64,000 bases of DNA from Rugalucina vietnamica (lineage: Eukaryota > Mollusca > Bivalvia > Lucinida > Lucinidae). Of the stretch, positions 24,547 through 34,858 are shown in pieces. The stretch covers positions 54,030,856 to 54,094,855 of the forward strand of contig OZ024874.1 of NCBI GenBank assembly GCA_964017185.1. The letters are read 5' to 3'. The notes under the pieces were generated by a model, which was not told where the DNA came from, ran no database searches, and saw nothing but the letters and a program-made list of their open reading frames with translations. A program made the position numbers and the translations under genes. Each line of letters begins with the position of its first letter. Positions within the stretch are counted from its first letter, which is position 1.

Positions 24547-25003
24547 AATCAGGATGTTTATCTTGATTTATCTGTGTGTTCTTGATGATTCATTGACTAG
24601 TTAGAGATTCACCACAAGGACCGAAGAACTAACTAAATGTGACGAACCACTGCAGAAGCTGAGGGTGAGGTTATGGCCATGTAAAATCGATTGAAGCCGG
24701 CCAGTAATTTTTTTTATTACTGATCGTTCCAAGGCAATACTTAATGTGGTGGTTCTGTATGTATTATGTCTTTTGTTTAAAATTTTTGTGCTTTTGGCTT
24801 TATGTATGTTTTCATATTTTTATTTAAGTTTAGGTAACTGACTGGCCACCTATTGGGAACATAGCTGCTCATTCGGCTTACGATATGTTATCATGGTATA
24901 CATTGTAAGTACGTGATTGTTAATTTATTTTTTTCCCATCTCAGTTTTTGGAGTGGGAATCTTTTTCTCTGATCTTTGCCTACTTGTACCTTAATTAGTA
25001 TCT
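24547..25003 (+). repeat. PLE 3'-terminal fragment
   Basis: It starts near AATCAGGATGTTTATCTTG, right after the CGTACG-rich element, and runs through GATTCACCACAAGGACCG to the terminal hairpin and CCTACTTGTACCTT. The GCGCCTTTTC part is shortened. Confidence 0.75.
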
Positions 25004-25381
25004 TATTTTTGATTTGTCTGCCATAAGACACCTTTTATCAGATCTTGTCCCGTATACATATTGAAAAAAATATCCGGAAAAAGAATGATAATGTGGTCAA
25101 TGAAATTCATTTTAACGTCTTTTATTTGTTTAAAAGGTTAATTGGTTTTAAAAACGACAAAATAACTTGATTTACGACTAAATACAATTGTTTATGAGTA
25201 TCGGGAAATATCGCGTGTTTCCATAAACATCTTATCAGTGCATTTAATGACTGTGTTTTTTTTTTACCCAAAGTAAAGAAGAGAATTGAATATGAAAGAA
25301 AATTTTCTAAATCATATTGCATGTTATATGTTACAGAACATTTATCTGTTGATATCACATGTAAGAAGCAAGATACTTATA
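25004..25381. other. intronic spacer, no gene seen
   Basis: AT-rich; nothing recognised between the PLE tail and the mariner-like element. Confidence 0.5.
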
Positions 25382-26462
25382 CTCAGTACATAAAGCAACC
25401 CAAAACGATTATTTTCTGCTATAACGTATACAATTTTAACGGTAACCCTTTCAATTTTTCAGGAAAATAAACTGACATGTCTCCTACCAGCAGACTGAAA
25501 TCAATAACTTTCCGAACCCGTAAACGTTATGTTTTTCTGTGTCAATCAAGACAACCCATAAACATAAAGTCGCAAGAGTATGTGGTCAAGAAAACTATTT
25601 AAGGCTCCTTTAAACAAACTTCTTATGGTCCCTTTGTTTTTAAACGATGTTTAATCATTTTCTGATTGCTTCTAGGGAATAAGAATTGACTTTGTGAGTC
25701 ACTAAGACTAACTTGGACTGCTATAGCCAAGAGCATGAATAAGTAGCCAAATGCCCAAAACGGTAGCCAATCTGGCGCACCTTACATTTTGCTTTTGCAA
25801 AAAAAAAAATGGCTAATCTTCAAGATTGTCCAAAAATTAAATTCGGGGTAGTAGCAAATTGCAAATTACATTATATTGACGCCGTGAACTGTAGTAAAGT
25901 TTTCAGCCGCCAACTTCTAAACGTGCGCCTTAACCGGGATTGTATCACTAAAATAACCCTTTTTCAATGAACCGGAAGTTCGAAAAAAAATGACTTGGAA
26001 TTTTAACTGAGGGTTTAGCATTTAGAAAGTCACATATCTGTAAACTTACATTATGTTTTTGAAAAAGCGACATACTTTTCCATAACTGCTCAAGATGTCG
26101 AATTTCCAAAACGCTTGAAATTTTCTATAATAGGCATTTTTTTCAAAAATCCCAGAAATTTTCCTGTTAATGAAACTCAATTAATTTGTGTTTTTTTTTT
26201 TTTTTTCTGATTTGCTGGTCCATAATTATCATACTAAAAGCAAGTTTTTGTTTATGTTTTCGCTCAATTGTGATTTTTTGGGGAGAAATGTTGATTTCAC
26301 AAGTTATCTCCTAAAACAGTTCACCGTTTTTAAATCGCAACGAAACTCAGTTGTGAATTGATCATATGAATGGTTAATACTTAGAAATTTTTGCATTTTG
26401 TAAATATTTTATATTAACGCGAAAAAATGAAAATAAAAAATTGCGTTTCTTTATGTACTGAG
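25382..26462 (+). mobile_element. TA-flanked mariner-like non-autonomous element, copy A
   Basis: The ends are CTCAGTACATAAAG and CTTTATGTACTGAG with TA on both sides. The 1,081 bp interior has no transposase frame. An inverted relative lies at 30440-31758. Confidence 0.8.
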
Positions 26463-26554
26463 TATATATAGTTACTGATAGCATGTTTAGGTGATCTGGA
26501 TGCCGAACCAAAATACATTAGTTGTATAACGTCGAAAAATGCTTAAAAATGCTT

Positions 26555-26886
26555 ATGGCCATGTAAAACCGGTTTAAGCCCGCCAGTAACTTTGTGTTAC
26601 TGATCGTTCCAAGTCGATACTTCTGTGGTGGTTCTTTTTGTTTTATGTTTTGGTCTATAAAAAATTTTTGTGCTGTTGGCGCCTTATGTATGTTTCCATA
26701 TTTTTAGTTAAGTTAAGGTAACTGAGTGGCCACCTATTGGGAAATAGCTGCTCATTCGGCTTACGATATGTTTCATGGTATAAGTACCTGATTGTTAGTT
26801 TGGTTTTTTCCCACCTCGGTTTTTGGAGTGGGAATCTTTTTCTGATTGCGCCTTTTCCTGATCTTTGCCTACTTGTACCTCTTTAG
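26555..26886 (+). repeat. PLE 3'-terminal fragment beside exon 9 donor
   Basis: It runs from GGCCATGTAAAACCGGTTT through the conserved 3' UTR to the hairpin and CCTACTTGTACCTCTTTA. It ends about 17 nt inside the intron that follows exon 9 of the host gene, in antisense. Confidence 0.75.
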
Positions 26887-26908
26887 GTAGCATGCAAAGG
26901 ATATTTAC

Positions 26909-27230
26909 CTAGACGAGAAATAAGAAGAAGAGTCTTTCAAAGTTTGCCGCACAAATCTCCTACATCGACAAGGAACAAGGAACAATAATTGATAATCAGT
27001 ATAATTATCTTTCAGGCAAACGATATGGAAAACTTCGTGGCAAATGTTGCTTGAAGCAACTAATTCCCGGACAGCATCCTCTGATTTATAATATATGTTC
27101 ACTCGCCGACCTAGTACAACCCTCGCAGTCAGAATGAACTCATTGATCTTAATTGATAAATCACTGTATGTCGTCGATATTATGCCCGTATTGTCCACGT
27201 GTCCAAAATCACACGTCATATATACACCAT
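26909..27230 (-). CDS. exon 9: beta-rich extracellular region
   Basis: 322 nt, phase 1 to phase 2, acceptor TTGTATTTAG and donor GTAAAT. It begins HGVYMTCDFGHVDN and continues with alternating hydrophobic stretches (NEFILTARVVL, RVNIYYKS, EVFHIVCLKD, QLLFLVPCRC). The pattern suggests a beta-sandwich, perhaps a discoidin-like jelly-roll, but I do not recognise the family. A PLE 3' fragment ends only about 17 nt inside the following intron. Confidence 0.8.
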
Positions 27231-27496
27231 CTAAATACAAAATGACCATTCAATATTAGTGTGTAGATGACGACTCGAGCGCAATGGAATTAAATTCAAA
27301 TTGCGTTATAGGCAATTATTGATTCTGTCCAATCCAACCGAATCAGATCTAGAAGCGCATCAGTTCTAGCAAAGCTCACAAACTATGCATGTTGTTATCA
27401 AGTTTTATTCGTACAGAATAAGAAATTAAAAACTGACACTTTTGTTCTTGTCGCATGTTTAAAGTTCCCAAATGTCATGTAAATTAATTAACTTAC

Positions 27497-27676
27497 GTAT
27501 CAATTCAACAGTACGATCCCTATATCCAGCATTCCACCAGCCAACACATGACTGAGGTCGGCAATTCGTTTCGTCAGTTTCTGTTTCACAGTTCACAACT
27601 CCATCACAATATTCGGACCATGATACACAAGTTGAATCACCACAACCGAATCCTCTACCATTGTTGCAATTCATAT
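27497..27676 (-). CDS. exon 8: LDLa repeat and start of beta-rich region
   Basis: 180 nt, phase 1-1, donor GTAAGT; the acceptor CATTTAAG has a poor pyrimidine tract because a PLE copy starts about 10 nt upstream of it. It reads MNCNNGRGFGC, GDSTC, VSWSEYC, DGVVNC and ETETDETNC, a six-cysteine LDLa repeat, followed by QSCVGWWNAGYRDRTVELI, which opens the next domain. Confidence 0.85.
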
Positions 27677-27685
27677 CTTAAATGG

Positions 27686-28531
27686 ATGACGTATGATTTT
27701 TCTACTCTGTATACAACATTACCACATAATCTAATAAAAGAAATACTTCTGGATTTGATAGAGTGGACCTTCAAAAGGGCATTAAAACTATGGTTCACTT
27801 TATTTGGCATGTAATGACAGAAAGGCTTTTTTCACTTCCTCTGACCAAAGTCGGTATACACTTTGGTCATGTCAGAATGTGTGCGACGCCTTGTCATATC
27901 TCCTTGATAATATTTATATTAGATTTGGGACCAAGTTATACAGACAAATTGTTGGAATTCCGATGGGTACAAATTGCGCACCTCTCGTAGCTGATTTATT
28001 TTTATACTGCTACGAAAGAGATTTCATGGATTCTCTTAACAATGATAATCAAGCTGATGTTATCGAGGCTTTTAATTCCACATCTAGGTACCTCGATGAC
28101 CTTTTGAACATTGACAACCCTTATTTTGAAGGTATGGTCAAACAAATTTATCCACCTGAACTTCAGTTGAACAAAGCGAATATCTCAGATACCGAAGCCC
28201 CCTTTTTAAATCTACATCTTTCTGTTGCAAATGGATTTTTTTCTTCTAAAATTTATGATAAGCGCATGCAGACGCTTTTAAGTGAGGGCCTTTCGGAACC
28301 TGAATTTTATGGTGACTTAGTTTACAAATTTAAGAAACTTATAGGAATTAATGATTTTTCTTTTCAGTTCAGAAAAATCATAACACGTTACAGACGTATA
28401 GGTTATAACTTGAATGTTATGCGACAGTCTACATGCTTAGTTTTTAACCCAATCATGGTTGATAACTATGCTGCCTTCTTTAATTGCACGCCGGTGGGTC
28501 GGGCGTCAGACTTTATGATGGCCCCGACTTA
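27686..28531 (+). pseudogene. PLE-type reverse transcriptase, frame-broken
   Basis: The order is DFSTLYTTLPHNLIKE, a frame break near 27800, WSCQNVCDALSYLLDNIYI, LYRQIVGIPMGTNCAPLVAD, catalytic SRYLDDLLNI, LQLNKANISDTEAPFLNLH, KIYDKR, then directly QTLLSEGLSEPEFYGDLV and a C-terminus TPVGRASDFMMAPT. The YLDD box and GIPMG motif mark an RT active site. About 75 residues between KIYDKR and the C-terminal part, present in the relatives at 10684 and 48200, are deleted. No GIY-YIG endonuclease is visible. Confidence 0.85.
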
Positions 28532-29157
28532 AAGCTATTCATTTTAGTTGGTTGGGGCCGGAGCTTCTTGTCTGTTGCTTGGCCCACCGGGGTCCAACTG
28601 GTGTTTTTTCTTTTGCTCCGGAGTTAGTAGGTTATTCGGCGCCCAGGGATCTCCATCGTCGGGCAGCTTACTCAATCTGTGAGTGCTTGTTTTTGATTCA
28701 TAAGGATGTTTTTCATGATTTATTTGTTTGTTCTTGATGATTCATTGATTAGTTAGAGATTCACCACGAGGACCGAAGAACTTACTAAATGTTATGAACC
28801 ACTGAAGAAGCTGAGGGTGAGGTTAGGATCCTGATAAACCGGTTAAAGCCCGCCAGTAACTTTGTGTTACTGATCGTTCCAAGGCGATACTTCTGTGGTG
28901 GTTCTTTTTGTTTTATGTCTTGGTGTTTAATTTTTTTTTTTGTGCTGTTGGCGCCTTATGTATGTTTTCATATTTTTAATTAAGTTAAGGTAACTGAGTG
29001 GCCACCTATTGGGAAAATAGCTGCCCATTCGGCTTACGATATGTTTCATGGTATAAGTGCCTGATTGTTAGTTTGGTTTTTTCCCACCTCGGTTTTTGGT
29101 GTGGGAATCTCTTTCTGATTGCGCCTTTTCCTGATCTTTGCCTACTTGTACCTTTTT
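28532..29157 (+). repeat. PLE 3' UTR with terminal hairpin
   Basis: This is the reference for the other 3' fragments in the window. Landmarks are GGATCTCCATCG, GATTCACCACGAGGACCG, GCCCGCCAGTAACTTTG, TTGGCGCCTTATGTATG, GTGGCCACCTATTGGG and a terminal stem TTCCCAC / GTGGGAA with loop CTCGGTTTTTG(G), followed by TGATTGCGCCTTTTCCTGA and CCTACTTGTACC. Confidence 0.8.
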
Positions 29158-30209
29158 AATCAATATCCCAAAATAAGAATAACGAGGTATTTTTTCCTCA
29201 AATTCAGTTTTACGTCCCTTTCAAAATTATTTCAGCTCCTATAAGGCGGGCCAAACAGGTGGGGCTGGAAAACGGGAGAACCCCGAAGAAACACCCACCT
29301 GGTACACCCGCAAGCACAACTTGGCTTGTATCACATCTGCCTAGTGCGGGGCTCGAACCCACACCAGACACAGGGGTGAGATGGGTTACTATACCTCAGT
29401 CGATGATGCATGTGGGAATATTTACAGCTACCCCAAGGCACAACCCCAGCTTTAGTTATACAAAAATATTTATCATATGACGCCGCTGTTTTCCAGTGGA
29501 TAACGTCATGTCATAAAATCGTATGACCACAGGTGTAATAACACTTTTGCGGGAATACGTAACGTCATTGACGACGTCCGTAACAACAGTGTAAATTTTC
29601 ATTGGAAATATGTACACTTTAAAAGCAATAAAAACCTATTTTAGAAGTCATATGATAAAACGAATCTTACACTCGTGGTCATTTCATATGAAATTTATTA
29701 AACTCGCCCAAGGCTCGTTTAATAAATTTCATATGAACTGACCACTCGTGTAAGATCCTCTATATAACAAATGCTAGTATAACACAAATGGATGGTATAC
29801 ATTGTATTTGTTTGATATGAAAGTGGAGCAGCCAATGTAAAAGGTTAATTTATGCTAAGGAATTTGCAAAATTTGCGTAATAACCTAGCCAGCAGGGATA
29901 TTTTATTCATATTACACATCTACCAATATTGACGAGCCTGTTATAGATAAGTCCAGCCTGAAAGCCAAAATATTTTAAACGACATTTTCAGCAGGTCAAA
30001 TAATGTGCCAAAGAAACTGTGCATTTTTCTTGACGTCAAATTTCATGCCTCGGCAAAATTGGCGTCTTCGCAGACTTTCACCTTCGAAACAGATTAAAGG
30101 TTTAAATGGTTAGAGGAAATCCAAATAACTGTGTCATTTATGATTTTAAAGGTTTGTGACCAGTCAGGTGACGTAAGGTTCTAGGTTATTACTTATCAAT
30201 CAATCTTAC
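29158..30209. other. intronic DNA with a foldback at 29655-29755
   Basis: CATTTCATATGAAATTTATT pairs with AATAAATTTCATATGAACTG (mismatched at the ends), and CTTACACTCGTGGTCA with TGACCACTCGTGTAAG. The interval near 29230-29440 contains GGGTTCGAGCCC on the minus strand, perhaps an old tRNA-type B box. No gene. Confidence 0.6.
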
Positions 30210-30329
30210 CGCAACCTTCCTCGTCCGAGCCATCTCGACAGTTTCGTCGTCCATCACACCTCTGTCGCTCATGTATACACTCACTATTGTTGCAATGGAA
30301 ATATCCAGTAGAGCAAGTGGCATGAAATT
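30210..30329 (-). CDS. exon 7: complete LDLa repeat
   Basis: 120 nt, phase 1-1, acceptor ACATTTCAG and donor GTAAGA. It encodes a textbook LDL-receptor class A repeat: CSTGYFHC, NNSECIHERQRC, DGRRNC and RDGSDEEGC, with all six cysteines and a full calcium box. Two decayed partial copies of its 5' half and acceptor lie just upstream (30341-30421 and 31761-31839). Confidence 0.92.
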
Positions 30330-30340
30330 CTGAAATGTAT

Positions 30341-30421
30341 AGATATAGACACCATGACTCTGATGTATGCAATCACTATTGTTACAGTGGGCATAAACTG
30401 GAGAGCAGGCGGCAGGAAACT
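30341..30421 (-). pseudogene. partial duplicate of LDLa exon 7 (copy 2)
   Basis: The minus strand repeats the exon-7 acceptor (ACATTTCAGA) and its first half, reading FPAACSPVYAHC, NNSDCIHQ, then breaking into SHGV before the fourth cysteine. There is no donor where expected. It is a decayed partial exon duplicate immediately upstream of the functional exon. Confidence 0.75.
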
Positions 30422-30439
30422 CTGAAATGTACAAATATA

Positions 30440-31758
30440 CTCAGTACAAAAAGAAACGCAACTTTTTCATTTTTTCGCGTAAATATAAAATATTTACAAA
30501 ATCCTAAATTTTCTAAGGATTTACCATTCATATGAGCATTTCACAATCGCGTTTCTTTGTGATTGAAAAACGGTGAAATGTTTAGGAGAGATGTTGTGAA
30601 ATCAACATTTCCCCCAAAATCAGAATTGAGCGAAAAAAATAACAAAAGTTTGTTTTAGTATGATAATTATGGACCAGCAAATCAGAAAAACACAAATTGA
30701 TTGAATTTCATTTTCAGGAATATTTTTTCTGGGATTTTTTTTAAAATGCGTTTAAAAAAATCAAGCGCTTTGAAAATTCGACATCTTGAGCCGTTTTGAA
30801 AAATTATGTCCCTTTATCGATTACATAATGATAGCTTACAAACATGTGACTCTCTTAATGCTAAACCCTCAGTTAAAATTTCAAGTCGTTTTTTTTTTCT
30901 TTTTTTCGAACTGCCGGTTTATTGAAAAAGGGTTATTTAAGTGATACAATGCCGGTTAAGGCGCACGTTTAGAAGTTGGCAGCTTAAAACTTTACTACAG
31001 TTCACGACGTCAATATAACGTAATTTGCAATTTGCTGCTACCCCGAATTTAATTTTTGGACAATCTTGAAGTTTTGCCATTATTTTTTTTTTTGCAAAAG
31101 CAAAATGTAAGGTGCCGTACATTTTACAGACGGTATAAAACTACGTTTAAGACAGTATTATCCTTTCGGAAGAGGGTTGTATGATATCATATTTTTAGTT
31201 AAGTTTAGGTAACTGAGTGGCCACCTTTTTTGAAAATAGCTGCTCATTCGGCTTACGAAATGTTTTCATGGTATAAGTACCTTATTGTTCGTTTGCTTTT
31301 TTCCCGCCTCGGTTTTTGGAGTGGGAATTATTTTTTGATTGCGCCTTTTCCTGGTCGTTGCCTACTTGTACCTTTTTATTCATGTTCTCGGCTATAGCAG
31401 TCCAAGTTAATCTGAGTGACTCACAAAGTCAATTCTTATTTCCGAGAAGCAATCAGAAAATGATTAAATATCGTTTAAAAAGTGACCATAAAAAGTTTGT
31501 TTAAAGGAGCATAAAATAGTTTATATCACCTCATTCTTTTGCGACTTTATGTTTATGGGATCTCTTGACTGACACACACACACACACACACACAAAAAAA
31601 ATAACGTTTACGGGGTTCAGAAAGTTATGGATTTCAGTCTGCTGGTAGGAGACATGTCAGCTTTTTATTCCTGAAAATGTGAAAGGGTTATCGTTGAAAT
31701 TGTATACAGTGTAAATCATAGCAGAAAATATACGTTTTGTGCTTCTTTATGTACTGAG
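30440..31758 (-). mobile_element. mariner-like non-autonomous element, copy B (inverted)
   Basis: Terminal CTCAGTACAAAAAG and CTTTATGTACTGAG are flanked by TA. Read on the minus strand it aligns along its length to copy A. It carries a PLE 3' fragment at 31190-31378 and a (CA)n tract near 31573. It sits inside the array of decayed LDLa exon copies. Confidence 0.8.
31190..31378 (+). repeat. PLE 3'-terminal fragment inside mariner-like copy
   Basis: It starts at ATATTTTTAGTTAAGTTTAG and ends CCTACTTGTACCTTTTTA. The host mariner-like sequence resumes with TTCATGTTCTCGGCTATAGC, which in the uninterrupted copy at 25382-26462 is continuous with the left flank apart from a short divergent stretch. 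Confidence 0.75.
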
Positions 31759-31760
31759 TA

Positions 31761-31839
31761 TACAATCACCATGTCCCTCATGTGAGCATATATTGTTGTT
31801 ACAGCAGAACTATCAAGGAAAGCTAGTGGAAGGGAATTT
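31761..31839 (-). pseudogene. partial duplicate of LDLa exon 7 (copy 3)
   Basis: A third copy of the acceptor and 5' half of exon 7. It has a first-cysteine change to Ser and an early in-frame stop after FPSTSFP, and it ends where the mariner-like element at 30440-31758 is inserted. Nucleotide similarity to 30210-30421 is plain, including the CTGAAATGTATAGATATA flank. Confidence 0.65.
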
Positions 31840-32711
31840 CTGAAATGTATAGATATAAGCTCACTGTGAACATTTTTAAATAAATAAATAAATAAATATA
31901 TTATATCATAACACCCCTGTCTTTATTCTCATTGTTGCCAAAATTCAAATATCTAACTGAAAGGGGGCACGAAAATTTTAAATGTACGTTTATAGCGATG
32001 CGAAGCGTCGCTCTTATGGTAGAGGGCGGTAAAAATGTTCTGTTCTACTCTGTTCTTGTCTACATTGATAGAAAAAATCTTTCTTCAGCCGGAACCGGAA
32101 TTCGCCCAGTTAATTTGCATAAATCGTCAGGAAATGTTTTGATTGGACAGTACGACTGATCCGCACGCACTCATAGAAATCACGTCAATGTCAGTCATTT
32201 TGAATTGTTTGACTTCATCATGACGTTTCGACACGCTAATTAATCAATTAGCTTTCCAATTTGGTTTGACGTCATCGTGACGTTTTCAACACGCGCTACA
32301 TTATACTAATTGATCAATTAACTGTCCACAAAGATGTATAGGGAACATTTGCATGTGAGTATAGAGAGTGATCGCAACTGCCTTCTTCTCAGACCCCTGA
32401 AAACATATGGCCCTTTTCCCCAGATCCCCAAAACGCTGGAAGGACCCCAGAGTAAGGAAGCTGGCATATATGTAACTTATTTTAAAATCAACTGCGCAAT
32501 GGGAGTAGAGTGTCGCGACAAAGTTAGTGCCTTATTTCATAAAAAGGATTATAGGATTATAGGTAGGCGTTTGAAATTCATTCAGCTGATTAGGCTATCG
32601 TAATAATGTTGATACCAATAAAACATTTAAATATCGCTAAAAATGCACGGACATTTCAGTGGACGCACCCTCTTTAGATGGGAAAGGGAAGTAAATCTTC
32701 ATCTGACTTAC
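31840..32711. other. intronic DNA, no gene seen
   Basis: Short open frames lack domain signatures. AAT-type repeats occur near 31880, and a GCGATGCGAAGCGTCGC palindrome near 31996. Confidence 0.5.
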
Positions 32712-32797
32712 GACATGCTGTTTCGTCTGAATGATCTTTGCAGTCTGACTGATGATCACAAACAACGGATACTGATACACATGTACCATCTGAACAC
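32712..32797 (-). CDS. exon 6: main part of an LDLa repeat
   Basis: 86 nt, phase 2 to phase 1, acceptor GTTTCTTTCAG and donor GTAAGT. It reads CSDGTCVSVSVVC, DHQSDC and KDHSDETAC. With the micro-exon upstream the repeat has all six cysteines and the acidic D-x(3)-D-x-SDE box that binds calcium in LDLa folds. The protein is presumed extracellular. Confidence 0.85.
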
Positions 32798-33534
32798 CTG
32801 AAAGAAACACACCGACCGTGTACCTGAAAATGCTATAAACGACAAAAGGCAACGACATTTCAAAAATGTTGTCTTTTTCAAATTGTTTGTTTCTATTATG
32901 TTAATTTCAACATGAATTCTAGGCTAATTCCAATATCAACTCATTTTGAAGCAAAGTGTTACAATTGGACGGAAAAGGAAGGTTGTATTTTAATGTTAAA
33001 GATATGTTATCACAGCAAAATGCTTTATGCAACCGATAGACTATGTGTCATATGGCTTGGGAACTGAATTCGCATCTTTAAATGAAAATGCACCTAATTA
33101 AACAGCAACTTAACGCTGACAAATTCGTTAGTTTGAAAATGATGGGCTCCTTACCTAAATAACTTCGCATAATAAATATTTATTGAATCGGTAAAATAAG
33201 AAATTATTAGTTTAAGTATTAAAGTGCAATTTGTAGACATATCGTATCAAAGCTTTCTTTTGATTCATTGTTCCGTTACTTAACAGGTAAACGGGGCAAA
33301 GCTAGTCACGGGGAGACGGCAATAAACAATGTGACCATTATAGTGAGATAATGTCAGAAAATATTGTTGGTTGAAAAGATTGTCATTAAGTTAATAATCG
33401 AAAAACAAAAGTTGACATGAAACTGATATATATATATATATTGATTATGACTATTATATAACGATAAGCCTGGTGCCTATCGATTCCGGATCCCCCATTC
33501 ATACTTTATTATGTCTACCTTCTAGACATTGATT

Positions 33535-33586
<52 letters not shown>

Positions 33587-33809
33587 ATGAGGTCCAATTA
33601 GTCTAGGTTTAAGGGTATCATGTACATTTAAGATGGTTACTACGTCTGCAAGAACTATTAGAACATACAATTCACTATAATATCGTGCTTATTTTGCGTC
33701 AGATTTTTATCGATATGTATCATTTTTGTACCATGATTGTCATGAAAGGCAATTGTTATTCAAGATGTAAACTATTAAAATGCCTTTAGAATTATCGTTA
33801 TAAACTTAC
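32798..33809. other. intronic DNA with (GT)n
   Basis: A GT microsatellite of about 46 bp lies at 33538-33583. Otherwise AT-rich intron between exons 5 and 6. Confidence 0.6.
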
Positions 33810-33834
33810 TGAAATTCCTTGTGGGTACAGGAAG
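33810..33834 (-). CDS. exon 5: 25-nt micro-exon of an LDLa repeat
   Basis: The exon is 25 nt, with a strong acceptor (poly-T then CATTCAG) and a consensus donor GTAAGT. It starts in phase 1 and ends in phase 2. It supplies SCTHKEFQ, the first cysteine and aromatic position of an LDLa repeat whose other five cysteines are in exon 6. Without it exon 4 (phase 1) could not join exon 6 (entered in phase 2), so the phases themselves support it. Confidence 0.75.
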
Positions 33835-34237
33835 CTGAATGAAAAAAAAAAACTATGTCAGACGATGTCAATATTGTGTATCCAAAATCTATATAGTAAG
33901 ATTTATTTTTCAAAGATGAGTGGAATCGCATGAATGTATGAACAGATGAAATAATTGAATAAATATACAGCACTCGGTAGTGCAACTGGCACTATTTTGT
34001 CGTAGAATGCTATGTAGATATATACTCGTTTAAAGATAAAGGAACAGACATTCAATTACAATAAATATGTTAATTGACAATATAATTAGACATTACTTAT
34101 GAATTTTGGGGATTTGTATCTAAATATAACATTAAATTTAAAAACATAATGGTGACTTTGGGTGTAATGGTAGACAAATGTAGAATAATTGCAAACAACA
34201 ATGTACAAACAATGGTTATTACACGATTGTAATGTAT
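33835..34237. other. intronic DNA, no gene seen
   Basis: AT-rich intron between exons 4 and 5 with no recognised element. Confidence 0.5.
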
Positions 34238-34555
34238 AAATGACATCTCAGTTGACATTGAGTCATGTATATACATGACATCTCAGTTGACATTGAGTCA
34301 TGTATATAAATGACATCGTAGTTGACAATGAGTCTGAAATAAGACTCTTTGCTGATGATAGTATTTGTTATCACGAAATGAAGACTAAAGCGGATACAGT
34401 GAATCTTCAGAGAGACATCGATCGTTTAGGCAGTAGGGCTAGGAAATGAAGAATGAGATTTTAACCCGTCCATATGATGCAGCTGACAAACAACGGGCTT
34501 ATAAAATACAGGCTAATTACACCCCTGAGGGTACTGTAATGGACAATTAAATATA
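34238..34555 (+). pseudogene. LINE RT fossil fragment with 38-bp tandem triplication
   Basis: From about 34320 the plus strand reads NESEIRLFADDSICYHEM, then LQRDIDRLGS, with later stops; this matches the RT core of the 59943 LINE. Just before it, the block GACATCTCAGTTGACATTGA is repeated three times at about 38-bp spacing, the last copy running into the RT frame. It is a dead fragment. Confidence 0.75.
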
Positions 34556-34798
34556 AACGTTTGATCCCATGGAAGCAGTGAAAACGTCTAATGGGCCATA
34601 TTGCGCAAGAACAGCAAACACAGTAAAGATATTGATAAATTAGATTCCTTTCAACACATATGACTTGACTGTTGACTATCTGTCAACACATATGACTTGA
34701 CGGTTGACTATCTGAATGCAAAGAATACGTACAGTTGTTTAAATATGCCATATATCTTCAAATAATATAATACATATGAGCCGCGTCATCTAAATCTA

Positions 34799-34839
34799 TA
34801 GTCACCGAAGAGGCTTAAGTAGCCGAAACGGTATGGCCC
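34799..34839 (+). ncRNA. hammerhead ribozyme motif, damaged core
   Basis: It carries CCGAAGA (core should be CUGANGA), stem II GGCT-TAAGT-AGCC, GAAA, a shortened stem III, then TA and TGGCCC. It parallels the better copy at 43556-43599. The C-for-U change at core position 4 probably abolishes cleavage. Confidence 0.55.
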
Positions 34840-34858
34840 ACCCCCTTTCTCATTAATA

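Larger units (their letters stand above)
27686..29157 (+). mobile_element. Penelope-like retroelement copy, fullest in window
   Basis: It begins abruptly in an RT (TYDFSTLYTTLPHNLIKE) and runs through the RT into a 3' UTR of about 620 bp that ends at CCTACTTGTACCTTTTTA. The 5' end is truncated, as usual for retroelements copied from the 3' end. It is antisense to the host gene, between exons 7 and 8. PLE membership is inferred from the RT motifs and from the head-to-tail copy at 40808-41625. Confidence 0.75.
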
